A stretch of DNA of 64,000 nucleotides, taken from NCBI RefSeq assembly GCF_013408175.1, contig NZ_JACBYW010000005.1, positions 248,001 to 312,000 of the forward strand, read 5' to 3'. The first letter of the stretch is position 1. The number at the start of each line of letters is the position of its first letter. The position numbers and the translations under genes are program-made. Under the pieces are notes generated by a model that saw nothing but the letters and a program-made list of their open reading frames with translations, did not search any database and had not been told where the DNA came from. Below are positions 7,404-19,100 of this stretch, in pieces. The DNA is from Actinopolyspora biskrensis (GTDB taxonomy: Bacteria > Actinomycetota > Actinomycetes > Mycobacteriales > Pseudonocardiaceae).

Positions 7404-8617
7404 GTGGCGCCAGCCCTCCGGGGCTGGCGAGGATCGCAACTCGGTGGCGAATGCCTCGATGCCGTAGTTGCCGAGCGTGGCGCCAGCCCTCCGGGGCTGG
7501 CGAGGATCGCAACTCGTCGGCTCCGATCGGGATCGGCCCGGACCGGGTGGTGGCGCCAGCCCTCCGGGGCTGGCGAGGATCGCAACGCGGGGGCGATCCT
7601 CGTGCTATCCGTGGTCGCGTCCGGTGGCGCCAGCCCTCCGGGGCTGGCGAGGATCGCAACACCGGCGGGACCGGTGGGCAGAGCAGCAACAAGCCCAGTG
7701 GCGCCAGCCCTCCGGGGCTGGCGAGGATCGCAACGGTCTTGCCCACCGGGTCTTGGGGTGATCAACTCCCAGTGGCGCCAGCCCTCCGGGGCTGGCGAGG
7801 ATCGCAACCGACCCCGTCGATCCGACGGTGGACGGCAGCCAGGACGTGGCGCCAGCCCTCCGGGGCTGGCGAGGATCGCAACCTCCGGGCTGGCGTAGCG
7901 GGCGAGCGCCTCGGAACCGTGGCGCCAGCCCTCCGGGGCTGGCGAGGATCGCAACGTCGTCGCGCATGTCGTCCTCCTGGGCTGTGATCTGGTGGCGCCA
8001 GCCCTCCGGGGCTGGCGAGGATCGCAACGGAGTGTGACACGGAGCCGGAGCGGCCCCAGTTGGGGTGGCGCCAGCCCTCCGGGGCTGGCGAGGATCGCAA
8101 CCCCATTTGATGGGCGCGAACAACCGCCCGCAGGGACAGTGGCGCCAGCCCTCCGGGGCTGGCGAGGATCGCAACAATAGCGCGACGTGGCCGCTGTTGC
8201 GGGAGCTGGTGGTGGCGCCAGCCCTCCGGGGCTGGCGAGGATCGCAACGGCGTCCTCCGAGGTGTCGTCCTTCAGCGCGCGGAGCGTGGCGCCAGCCCTC
8301 CGGGGCTGGCGAGGATCGCAACTGGAGTTCGCTGCCCTTGGTGTAGGGAGTGCGCCCGGGGTGGCGCCAGCCCTCCGGGGCTGGCGAGGATCGCAACTCC
8401 TGCGTGCAGCGGTTCAGCGATGGAGACGTCATTGTGGCGCCAGCCCTCCGGGGCTGGCGAGGATCGCAACGATGAGTACTGACATTGCCGCGAGCGTTGA
8501 GGCTGCGGTGGCGCCAGCCCTTCGGGGCTGGCGAGGATCGCAACTGCGCCTCCGGCTTGCCCCCGATGTCGATGCCCCGCGTGGCGCCAGCCTTCCGAGG
8601 CTGGCGCCGGTTCTCCT
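7404..8617 (+). CRISPR. Type I-C CRISPR array, 17 repeats and 16 spacers
   Basis: The 37-bp repeat begins GTGGCGCCAGCC and ends GAGGATCGCAAC, with an internal 9-bp perfect stem (CGCCAGCCC/GGGCTGGCG, loop TCCG). Repeats start at 7404, 7477, 7550, 7624, 7698, 7772, 7846, 7919, 7992, 8065, 8139, 8212, 8286, 8361, 8434, 8508 and 8581. Spacers are 36 to 38 bp and all differ. Repeats 1-15 are identical, repeat 16 has one C to T change, and repeat 17 is degenerate at its 3' end. Decay at the right-hand end and the handle polarity both place the leader at the left, next to cas3. The short ORFs that seem to run through the array are repeat artefacts. Confidence 0.98.
8581..8617 (+). repeat. Degenerate terminal CRISPR repeat forming an 11-bp hairpin
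   Basis: The last repeat keeps the first half but loses the GAGGATCGCAAC end. The apical stem pair changes from C-G to T-A on both sides (bases 13 and 18). The bases after the stem become CC, which extends pairing to an 11-bp perfect stem GGCGCCAGCCT/AGGCTGGCGCC around TCCG. It lies 8 bases from the stop codon of the convergent integrase gene, so it could end transcription from either side. Confidence 0.8.
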
Positions 8618-8624
8618 CGGGGGT

Positions 8625-10444
8625 TCACGGCGCCATGGTGACGAAGGTGTTCAGGTGTTGTCCGTCGGCGCCGTACACGTTGAGTTCGTAGTCGAGGATC
8701 TCGGATTCGTCGCGGCCGTCGTGGCGGACGGAGGCCGCCAGCAGGCGCTTGAGATGTTCTGGGCTGTCGGGGTCGGCTTCGGCGGTGAAGGTGCGGACGG
8801 TCGTACCGAGGCGACGGACTTCGAAGTGCAGCAGCCGCGGTCCTTCGGAAGCGGGCGCCGACTCCGCTCCGGGGGATTCCTCGTCCGGTGCTTCCTGCCG
8901 CTGCGGTTGTTCCCGGTCGTCCGCGGCTACGAGCTCACGGGCTCCGACCGCGACGGTCGTTGGCTTGCCGCGGGACGTTTCGGCCAACCCCCAGGTCTTG
9001 AGCAGTGTGACGGCTCTGCCGGCGGTGCCCACGGACACGTGGTGCTGGTCCGCGAGCTGCTTCGCGGTCGGCACCCGATCGCCGTCGACGAGCTCCCCGA
9101 GTCCGATCCGGTCACGGATCTCGTGGGCGATGTGCTCGTAGGGATTCTCGGGCCGCTGCTTGGCGCGTTCGCTGGCCGCCACCGGTCCCTCGGGACGTTC
9201 CGGCACGCGGGAGAACAGCGCTCGGGAGGCTCGCTGGTCGGCCTCGGAGACCCACGCGGAATACGCCCGCAGCGTGGTGGTGCCGCCTCCGCCGTGCCCG
9301 AGCCGTCCGGCCACGGTGCGCGGGTCGACCCCGGACGAGATCAGCTCGGTGGCCGAGTAGTGCCGCAGCTTGTGCAGGGTGGTGGTGATGCCGAGCTTGC
9401 GGACCATGCGCTCGTAGCGCTGGGTCAGCGTGTCCGGATGCGCGAACTCGGCACCGCCGGGGACGGGGGAGAACACGTAAGCGTCCGGGAGAAGCTCCAC
9501 ACCGAACTGTGCGGCCAGCTGGTGCTGCCGCTGCTTCAGGTCGGTCAGCACCGCCACGCTCTCTGAGTCGAGCGCGATCCTGCGGTGCTGGTGCGTCTTG
9601 GTGTGCTTGACGTACCAGCTGCTGCTCGCCTCGTCGTAGGCCACCGACTGCTCGAGCCGCAGCACGGCCGCCTCCGGATCGACGTGGTCCCAGCGCAGTC
9701 CGCAGAGCTCGCCGCGGCGTGCGCCGGTGGTCATGGCCGTCCAGACGAGCGCGCCCCAGTCCTCGTCGGTGCGCCAGGCCTCCTGCAGGATCCGCGCGGC
9801 CTGCTCGGCGCTCGGCGGGCTCGGCTCCGGTCGGGGAGCGGCCGGCGGCTCGGCCTGGCCGACCGGATTGCTCGCCACCCATTTCCAGCGCACCGCCCGC
9901 TTGAACGCGCCGGAAAGCAGGTAGTGGACCTGTCTGATCTGGGTGGCCCCCAGTGGTCTGCAGCGGTGCTTGCGGCAGCGGTGGTCGCACTCGTGCGGCT
10001 TCCTGGTGCGGTGGTCGACGCGCTGCTTACCGGTGCAGTGGTCCCGGCAGCGGCGCAGCTCCGCGTACAGCGAGTCGAGCGCGTCCGCGTCGAGCTGGCC
10101 CACCTTGACCTGACCTATGAACGGCAGCACGTGTCTGCGCGCTGCCCGGCGGTAGCCGTTGAGCGTGGTCGCCTCGCCGTCGAAGTGCGTTTCGAGGTAG
10201 CGCTCGAGAAGCTGCTCGACGGTGGCGTTGGTCCGCGGGTTGCGGCGCTCGTCGACCTGGTTGAGCAGTCGGGTGCGCACCCGCTCGGCCTCGGCATTGC
10301 GCCCCGGAGGGGCCACCTCGGTGAGGAGTGCCGTCGCTGGGTCACCGGGTCGAAACCCGCGTAGACCTTCACCCGCAGCGCCCCGCTGGGAAGCCTCTCG
10401 AGGCTGCCGCGGGAACGTCTCCGGCCTCGCCCCGCCGCTGTCAT
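8625..10444 (-). pseudogene. Tyrosine recombinase/integrase with GntR-like C-terminus, frameshifted near the N-terminus
   Basis: The main frame (stop 8625) encodes an integrase core-binding region, then the catalytic domain with TTGARRGELCGLRW (Arg), LHKLRHYSATEL (His-Arg), LGHG and a Tyr in RAYSAWV. The expected N-terminal arm-binding segment, RGSLERLPSGALRVKVYAGF, is in another frame starting at ATG 10444. The two join at about 10326, where CAC-TC-CTCACC has two bases in place of a codon, so one base appears lost. After the catalytic domain comes a GntR-type winged helix (NPYEHIAHEIRDRI...VSVGTAG) and a further 100 residues. A Cys/His-rich insert (CRDHC...CDHRCRKHRC) suggests zinc binding. 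If the frameshift is real, the enzyme is probably dead; the longer in-frame start at 10484 gives a nonsense N-terminus. Confidence 0.75.
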
Positions 10445-10535
10445 GCCCCCAGTGTACGAGCACTCGCACCACGTTTGATGCCACGAGATCGGCCAGGTGT
10501 GAACGTGACTACGTAAAACTCCTGGTCAGATGCGG

Positions 10536-10560
10536 CGCCCCCGGCAGGATTCGAACCTGC
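10536..10560 (-). other. Likely integration (att) site in the tRNA-Arg 3' end
   Basis: Tyrosine recombinases of this type commonly integrate at tRNA 3' halves and lie beside the site. The integrase at 8625-10444 is immediately downstream of this tRNA. I found no second copy of the T-arm/acceptor sequence between 1 and 10535, so the other end of any element would be outside the window or lost. This is an inference from arrangement. Confidence 0.4.
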
Positions 10561-10609
10561 GACCTAGAGATTAGAAGTCTCTTGCTCTATCCGTCTGAGC
10601 TACGAGGGC
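10536..10609 (-). tRNA. tRNA-Arg (anticodon TCT)
   Basis: 74-nt cloverleaf on the minus strand. The acceptor stem is GCCCTCG/CGGGGGC (one T-G pair) with discriminator G. The D-arm is GCTCAGACGGATAGAGC, the anticodon arm AGAGA-CTTCTAA-TCTCT reads TCT, and the T-arm is GCAGGTTCGAATCCTGC. CCA is not encoded. Its 3' end points at the integrase gene 92 bases away, the standard arrangement of an attachment site in a tRNA gene. Confidence 0.96.
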
Positions 10610-11104
10610 TCAACGACTCGTGCGGGCGCCGAGCGGGCGCCTGTCGTGTCGCATCAAGAGAGTATCGGTCGTAAGTGGTTTACAGGGAACCCACACGGCC
10701 GGTGTTGCCGAGACGGTATCGAACGGCAAGCTGATCATAATCCCACGTGGTTGGTCCCAGTTGTCTGGATCGCTTTTCTGAAGCCTTTTTCGAGCTTGTT
10801 TGCGGTTTTGACCAGCGATTATATTGCATCGCCATCGTATCGAGTTCGTTTCGTGTCCGTTCGTGTCCCGTGCGCTTCCTGTATCGATTCGTAATCTAAC
10901 GATGTTCGTCGCGTAGGGCTCGCGCGGTGAGGGGGTCCGGAGGGGGTGCCGATCGGCGCGCCCTGGTTGTCCACAAGCCTTCCGGCTGTGCACAGATAGC
11001 GACGGAGTTATGGCGGTCCGTGTTGAACCCGGGGCAGTGTGAACTCAGCGCCGATCGGCGTCGGAACCGAAACGACCACGTGCCAGTGGTGGAAAGGCAG
11101 GATC
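10610..11104. other. Intergenic region with an AT-rich stretch
   Basis: 495 bases with no credible gene, between the tRNA-Arg 5' end and the SSB-like gene. From about 10735 to 10905 the sequence is clearly richer in A and T than its surroundings (runs such as TTTTTCGAGCTTGTTTGCGG and ATTATATTGC). That fits promoter sequence for the tRNA or for the downstream operon, or a remnant at the boundary between accessory and core DNA. No strong hairpin or repeat was found. Confidence 0.5.
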
Positions 11105-11566
11105 ATGTACGAGACGGCTGTCACTCTCGTCGGCGAGGTTCTCAGTGCCCCGAAGTCCAGGGAGACGCGAAACGGCAACCGGGTCGCGAGCTTTCGGATG
11201 GTCAGCACCGCCCGCCGTTTCGACCGCACCCGGCAGTGCTGGGTGGACGGCGATCGGGTCTACGCCACGGTCAACTGCTGGAAGCAGCTCGCGGAGAGCG
11301 TGCTGTACTCCCTGGACAAGAACGACTCGGTCGTGGTCACCGGCAGGCTGCGGACCAGGGAGTACGAGTTCGAGGGGCAGCGTCGTGTCACGGCCGAGGT
11401 GGAGGCCGGAGCCGTCGGTCTCGACGTGCTGTGCAGCGTCGGCACGGACAGTGATGGAAATACTGCCGAAAGCGGTACGGAAGAGGCCCTGCCGAGTCAA
11501 CTGCGGCCCCTCGGAATCGTCGAATCGAACACGGCTGCCGGGACGCGTCATGCGATCGGTGCCTGA
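11105..11566 (+). CDS. Single-stranded DNA-binding (OB-fold) protein, SSB-like
   Basis: 153 residues with an OB-fold SSB domain over about residues 1-110. Diagnostic features are MYETAVTLVGEVLSAP, RNGNRVASFRMVST, and TVNCWKQLAESV...LDKNDSVVVTGRLRTREYEFEG. The tail is short and lacks the acidic DDDIPF-type tip of replicative SSB, so this is probably a specialised paralogue like Rv2478c. ATG 11105 has an AGGCAGGAT-type site upstream; a longer frame from 11039 has no ribosome site. It sits 148 bases upstream of ettA, as in mycobacteria. The substrate is single-stranded DNA by family; the specific role is unknown. Confidence 0.88.
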   Translation: MYETAVTLVGEVLSAPKSRETRNGNRVASFRMVSTARRFDRTRQCWVDGDRVYATVNCWKQLAESVLYSLDKNDSVVVTGRLRTREYEFEGQRRVTAEVEAGAVGLDVLCSVGTDSDGNTAESGTEEALPSQLRPLGIVESNTAAGTRHAIGA

Positions 11567-11714
11567 CGAAGGTTTTTCCGATCGGCACTGACGTCCCGAA
11601 GTGCCTCCGCGCTCCCCACGGTGCGCCGCTCGCCTGGTCAGGGCCCTTCGGGCGGGCGGGCACCGTGCGGACGCAGTGCAGACTTCGCGTGTCGACACAT
11701 CTACGATCGGAGAT

Positions 11715-13391
<1,677 letters not shown>

Positions 13392-13406
13392 GATCGGAGA
13401 GTCGTC

Positions 13407-16085
13407 TTGGCGAGGGAGCGCGGTTCGCGGGTGAGCAAGCCTGGTCGGGAATTGCTGGAATCCGCCTGGCAATGGCGTTGGCGGGTTCCGGAGCTGGCTC
13501 TGTTGCTCGGAAACCGCGCGACCTCTCTGGCGAGAGAAACGGGCGATGTCGAGCAGCGACTCCGAGCCGAGTTCATCGCGCTGTTCGCTGCCAACAGGTT
13601 GGGACGTTCGGTCGCGGGGGTGGAACGTGCCCTCGGGGCGGTGCGGGACGCCGAGCAGGCGGGGCTGACCGAGTTGCTCGACCAGCTTAGGGTCGAACTC
13701 GCCTGCTGTGCCCGCAGCAGCGGGAGTCACGACGTGGCATCGCGGGTGTTGCATCCGCTGTTGGAGCGGGAGGGGACTCCGCCGCAGCTGCGTGCGCACG
13801 CCCTGTTGGAGCTGTGTGGCGCGTTGCCGATGTACCGGCGCTCGTCCGAGCGCGTGGAGGCTCTGGACGAGGCCGACCGGCTCTACGCCGCCGAGGCGAC
13901 CCACGATCAGGATACGGTTCGGCTGCTCCGTGCCAGGGTCGACGCCGTCCGGGCCGGTCATCATCGTGGGCACGGTGAGTTCACGACGGCGATCGATTCG
14001 GCGGCCCGCGGGATCGATTTCCTGGAACGGCTCGGGGACCCCGCCGCGGACAGTGGCGGGATCAGGGCGAGTCTCGTCCTGGAACAGGCACAGGCGCTTC
14101 TCGACCTGGGCAGACACGGGGAAGCCGTTCGCTGTTCGGCAGACCTGCTGCAGCAACCCTTGCGCGCGGCCGCCGCCGCGCCGGTGGGGTGGCTGCGGCT
14201 GGCGCTGACCACCAGGGTTTATCTGCCCGCGGGGCAGCGGCAAGCGGCTCTGGAATCGCTCAACGAGGCTCTCGGTGGCGCGCGTCGACACGAGCTGCTC
14301 GACCTGCAGGCGGCTGTGCTCAACGTACTGTCGAACGTTCACGAGTCAGCCGCGGAGCTGCGGGAAGCCCTGCACTGTGTCCGGGAGGCCTACTCGGCCG
14401 ACTACCGGCGACGCACGATGATCGAGCACGCCAGGGTTCGACTGCTGGAGTGGTTCCCCGGCTCCGAGAGCGGGGACCACTCGATACCCAAGCAGCAGTC
14501 CGTGGGCGGGGTCAGCCGTGCGAGTTCCGAGCGCACCGTGCCGACACGGCGGGTTTCCGAGCCCTCACCGCCCACCTCCGGACAAGGGAACGACACCAGG
14601 CAGGCAGCCCGCCAACTCATGGACACCCTCGTGAAGCACGGGGGGGTCTCGAACAACGAGGAGCTCGCCGAGGCAGTGGGGGAGGGGTTCGGGCGTAGCC
14701 CGGTTTCCCGCACCAGCTCCTCGGGAGGTTCTCGCTCCACCAGGGCGGTCCTGAAGGAACAGAGCGGCGAGAGTTCGACAGGCCCCGCCGAGCGCGCCCG
14801 GGAGGAGTTCGGCACACCGGCGCGGGAACAGGCAGGCGGTGGCAGGCGTCGTAGACGGGACCGCTCGGAACGGGATTCCGGCTGGCCGTCCGGAACCGGA
14901 GGGGGCTTTCCCGACGCCGGACAAGAAGCCGGGGACGTCCCCGGAACCCGCGGGCGGGAGGGCAACACTTCGGTGGGCTTTCCGATGGAGGACCCCCCCG
15001 CGCAGGGCGTGCCTGTGGAAGAGACGACGGCCCCGCGGGACGAATCCGCGGCTTTCTCGCAGGGATCCGCGGAGGCCGGACGGTACTCCGCTTCCACTTC
15101 GAGTGCCGACGACGTCGGCGCGGCTCGAACGGCTCGGGAGGACGGCGCGGTGCCGGGCGGTCTCCAGCCCGCGGACGACGGGTGGCCCTCGGCCGGCGAG
15201 ATGACGACCGTCCTGCCCGTTGTTCCCCCCGCACCGGCGGCGGACACGGCGCCCGAGCGAAGTGACAGCGTTCCGGACCGGCAGGACTGGCCGTACGACG
15301 ATCCCGTTCCCGGAAGTACGAGCCCTTCGAGCGAGTACGGCGACGGCTCACGTGGTCCCGTCCCGGAAGAAGAACGGTGGCAGGGGCAGACGGACCACGT
15401 TCCGGACGGAGCGGAAGGACAGCGCAGGCAAGGTTCGGCTACGTCCTCGCACGATCGGGACGATTCCGCCGGGCGCCGTTCGTCCGGACGTTCGTTCGCC
15501 GAGATAAAGGCGGCGCTGGACGCGGAACAGCGGGGCGCGGCACGCGACCGGGCTAGCCACGGTGCTCCCGTCCCGGAGAGCGGGCGGAGTACGGGCGGGC
15601 GACGTCGGCGTGCGGATCCCCCCGCCGAGGGTGCGGACGCTGCCTCCGACGCGGCCCACGGTGGGTCCACCGAGAGTGACTCGGGGGAGAAGCAGCCGGT
15701 ACATCCCGCTGTCACCGAGGAACTGCTCGAACAGAGCAGGGACCTGATCAAGGACCTTCCGGAACTGGAGAACGCGGACAGCGGGGGCGACGACACCGAC
15801 CAGGCCGGACTCGCCGACCTGCTCGCGGAGGCGTTGGTCGCCTATCAGCACGGCAGGCAGGGCACTGCGGAGGACGACGGGAACGATTCGGCGGGGCCCC
15901 TTCCCGAACAGGAGCGCTCCGCACCTGCGGGGACGCACCGGGGGGAGCGGCCCGTGGAGGGCGGGAGCCCCGGCAGGGCGGCCGAGGAGCCGGACGACAC
16001 CGAGGAACCGCGCTCGCGTCGTCGGCACGCGGCGGGTGAGGACGGCGACGGAAACGCCTACACCTGGACTCCACAGGTCCGCTGA
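13407..16085 (+). CDS. TPR-like helical protein with long disordered C-terminus, function unknown
   Basis: 892 residues in two parts. Residues 1 to about 350 are Ala/Leu/Glu-rich helical repeats of TPR style (for example LRAEFIALFAANRLGRSVAG and AALESLNEALGGARRHELLD). Residues 360-890 are low-complexity, rich in Gly, Ser, Glu, Arg and Pro, and likely disordered. Two short ordered-looking stretches occur near the end: HPAVTEELLEQSRDLIKDL and LADLLAEALVAYQHGRQ. The TTG start has GGAGAG 7 bases upstream; GTG 13431 is the alternative. It lies between ettA and gdh in one direction. I do not recognise the family; the helical half suggests protein-protein binding. Confidence 0.7.
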   Translation: MARERGSRVSKPGRELLESAWQWRWRVPELALLLGNRATSLARETGDVEQRLRAEFIALFAANRLGRSVAGVERALGAVRDAEQAGLTELLDQLRVELACCARSSGSHDVASRVLHPLLEREGTPPQLRAHALLELCGALPMYRRSSERVEALDEADRLYAAEATHDQDTVRLLRARVDAVRAGHHRGHGEFTTAIDSAARGIDFLERLGDPAADSGGIRASLVLEQAQALLDLGRHGEAVRCSADLLQQPLRAAAAAPVGWLRLALTTRVYLPAGQRQAALESLNEALGGARRHELLDLQAAVLNVLSNVHESAAELREALHCVREAYSADYRRRTMIEHARVRLLEWFPGSESGDHSIPKQQSVGGVSRASSERTVPTRRVSEPSPPTSGQGNDTRQAARQLMDTLVKHGGVSNNEELAEAVGEGFGRSPVSRTSSSGGSRSTRAVLKEQSGESSTGPAERAREEFGTPAREQAGGGRRRRRDRSERDSGWPSGTGGGFPDAGQEAGDVPGTRGREGNTSVGFPMEDPPAQGVPVEETTAPRDESAAFSQGSAEAGRYSASTSSADDVGAARTAREDGAVPGGLQPADDGWPSAGEMTTVLPVVPPAPAADTAPERSDSVPDRQDWPYDDPVPGSTSPSSEYGDGSRGPVPEEERWQGQTDHVPDGAEGQRRQGSATSSHDRDDSAGRRSSGRSFAEIKAALDAEQRGAARDRASHGAPVPESGRSTGGRRRRADPPAEGADAASDAAHGGSTESDSGEKQPVHPAVTEELLEQSRDLIKDLPELENADSGGDDTDQAGLADLLAEALVAYQHGRQGTAEDDGNDSAGPLPEQERSAPAGTHRGERPVEGGSPGRAAEEPDDTEEPRSRRRHAAGEDGDGNAYTWTPQVR

Positions 16086-16194
16086 ACGATCCCTGGCGTG
16101 ATCTGTTCAGGCCGCCCCCAAAAGGAGTCGTACAGCCTCTAGGGTGGTTCGTGTTGGCACAACGAGGTGCCGCTAGTTGTGGAGCTGCGTGACG

Positions 16195-19100
16195 ATGACC
16201 TCTGAATCCGGACAGTTGAGTACCGAACACACCGCGCCGAACGCCGAGACGGCGGTTGCTTCCGAGCGCGGCGCGGATGGGGCCGAACATTTGACGAGCC
16301 TGGTGGAGCGAGCCGTACGAACGGTTCCGGAGCTGGCCCACCTGCTGCGCACTTACTACCGACACGTCCCGGCGGAGGAAATGGCGGGTGACGAGCCCGC
16401 CGACCTCGCGGGAGCGCTGCGTGCCCATTACGAACTCGCCGCGCACAGGGCGCCCGGGCGCCCCTTGGTGCGGATCTTCAACCCGGACCGCTCCACCGAC
16501 GGCTGGCAGAGTCCCGGTTCGGTGGTGCAGCTGGTGACCGACGACATGCCCTACCTGGTCGATTCGGTGGTAGCCGAACTGACCGGGGCGGGAGCACAGG
16601 TGCAGCGCATCGTGCACCCGATCGTAGTGGTCCGTCGTGATGTGGCCGGGGAGCTGCGTGAGGTCCTGCCGGATGCGGACCCCTCGGCCCCGCCCGAGGA
16701 CGCGCTGGTCGAGTCGTGGATGTTCCTCGAGATAGACCGGTTGGCTGCCGAGTCGGACCGCACCCGTGATCTCGAGCAGCGGTTGCTGACGGTCCTCACG
16801 GACGTGCGAGAGGTGGTCGAGGACACCGACCGCATGCACGCCACGGCCCGCGGAATCGCCGATTCCCTGGAGAAGGACGCTCCGCCACTTCCGGCCGAAC
16901 GGATCCGGGACGGCGCCGCGCTGCTGCGCTGGCTGGCCGACGGTCACTTCATGTTCCTGGGGTACCGCCACGACGAAGTGGTTTCCGACCAGGAGAGCGA
17001 GAACGCTTCGCTGCGGGGAATCCTGGCTACGGGACTCGGGGTGCTGCGTTCCGACAGCGGCGCGGCCCGCAGCCTGTCCACGGACTCGGAGGGGCTGGTG
17101 GACTTCGCCCCCGGAGAGCTGCTCGTGCTCACCCAGGCGAACGCGGCTTCCCCGGTGCACAGGGCCGGGCACCCCTTCTACGTGGGCGTGCGGACCTTCG
17201 ACCCGGACGGGCGGGTCACCGGAGAACACCGGTTCATCGGCCTGTTCACCACCACCGCCCTGCACGAGAACGTCCTCGACATCCCGGTCATCGAGCGACG
17301 TGCTCGTGAAGTGATACACCGCGCCGGTTTCCCGATGGAGTCCCACTCGGGACAGCGCATGCTCGAAGAGATCCAGAGCTATCCGAGGACCGAGCTCTTC
17401 GCGACCGAGCCGGACACCCTGCTCGAGATCATCACCGGGGTGCTGGCCCTGGCCGAACGCCGTAAGCTCAAACTCTTCCTCCGACGGGACCCCTACGGCC
17501 GCTTCTTCTCCTGCCTGGTTTACCTGCCCAGGGAGCGCTACACGACCCGGTCGAGGCTGGCGATGCAGGAGGTGCTGCTGGCCGAGCTGGAGGGCACCGG
17601 CCTGGAGTACAGCACCAGGGTGGGTGAGTCCGCGCTGGCACGCGTCCACTTCGTCGTGCACACCGAACCGGGAACCCGGCTCGAACCGGAAGTCAACCTG
17701 GTGCAGCGGCGGCTCAGCGAGGCCATCCGCACCTGGGACGACGACATGGTCGAGGAGATCGACTCCGAACGGCGTGGTCATCGCATCGAGGCCCGTCGGG
17801 ACGGGCGCGCGATCTCCTCCGGTTCCGAAACGATCAGCGAGGAGGGGCAGCGTTACGCCTCCGCTTTCCCGGAGGCCTACAAGGAGGACTTCAGCGCTGC
17901 CGACGGGCTGGTGGACCTGCGTCGCCTGGAAGGGGTCTCCCGTCCGGGCGAACTCGCGATGTCCTTCTACGCGCCGAGGGACGCCGGGCCCGGAGACCGG
18001 CGGTTCAAGATGTTCCTCACCGAGCGCGTCACCCTGTCCATGGTGCTGCCGGTTCTGCAGAGCATGGGCGTGGAGGTCGTCGACGAGCGCCCCTACGAGG
18101 TCTCGCCCGACGAGGAGACCCGCAGGTGGATCTTCGACTTCGGGCTGCGTCCGGAGCAGGGACTGCTGGAACAGGCGGGCGGCGAACGGATCGACACGCT
18201 GCGGGAACGCTTCGAGGAGGCCTTCCAGGCCGTCTGGCAGGGCGATTCCGAGGTCGACCGCTTCAACTCCCTGGTGCTGCGCGCCGGGTTGACCTGGCGT
18301 CAGACCGCTGTGCTGCGTGCCTACGCGAAATACCTGCGCCAGGTCGGTGTGGCCTACAGCCAGGACTACATCGAGGACGCGCTGCTCGCGCACGAGTCGG
18401 TCACCGTGCAGCTGGTCCGGCTGTTCGAGACCCGGTTCGACCCGGAGCTGGACGAGACGCTCCGTGACTCGCGCGAACAGGAGCTCGTCGGAGCGATCGA
18501 GCAGGCTGTCGACGAGGTGAGCAGCCTGGACGCCGACCGGATCCTGCGCAACTACCTCAGCTTGATCAGGGCCACGCTGCGCACCAACCACTTCGTCCGC
18601 GGCGCTGATGCGCTGCCGCGTTCGTTCTGGTCGTTCAAGCTGGAACCGCAGGAGATACCGGGGCTTCCCGAACCGAGGCCGCAGTACGAGATATTCGTCT
18701 ACTCCCCTCGTTTCGAGGGGGTGCACCTGCGGTTCGGTTCGGTGGCTCGTGGTGGACTGCGCTGGTCCGACCGCAGAGAGGACTTCCGCACCGAGATTCT
18801 CGGCCTGGCCAAGGCGCAGGCGGTCAAGAACGCCGTGATCGCTCCGGTGGGCGCGAAGGGCGGGTTCGTGCTGAAACGGTCGCCCGCCTCCACCGGGGAC
18901 CCCGCCGTCGACCGCGAGGCCGTACGCGACGAGGGCATCGCCTGCTATCGCATGTTCATCTCCGCCATGCTCGACGTGACGGACAACCTGGTCGGCGGCA
19001 GGGTCGCCCACCCGGAGAACGTCGTGCGGCACGACGGTGACGACACCTACCTGGTGGTGGCGGCGGACAAGGGCACAGCCACCTTCTCGGACATCGCCAA

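Noticed and set aside
7883-7918. Spacer 7 resembling the repeat (CTCCGGGCTGGCG)
   Set aside because: The match covers only 13 bases of a GC-rich motif and the spacer has normal length; treated as coincidence rather than a partial repeat.
7302-8628. Several ORFs on both strands that run through the CRISPR array
   Set aside because: They encode only repeats of the same 12 residues, because the repeat-spacer period often keeps frame; they are artefacts of the array.
8572-10535. A prophage or integrative element with genes between integrase and tRNA
   Set aside because: Only the integrase is present next to the tRNA; no excisionase, replication or capsid genes are visible, so only a remnant or an island edge can be claimed.
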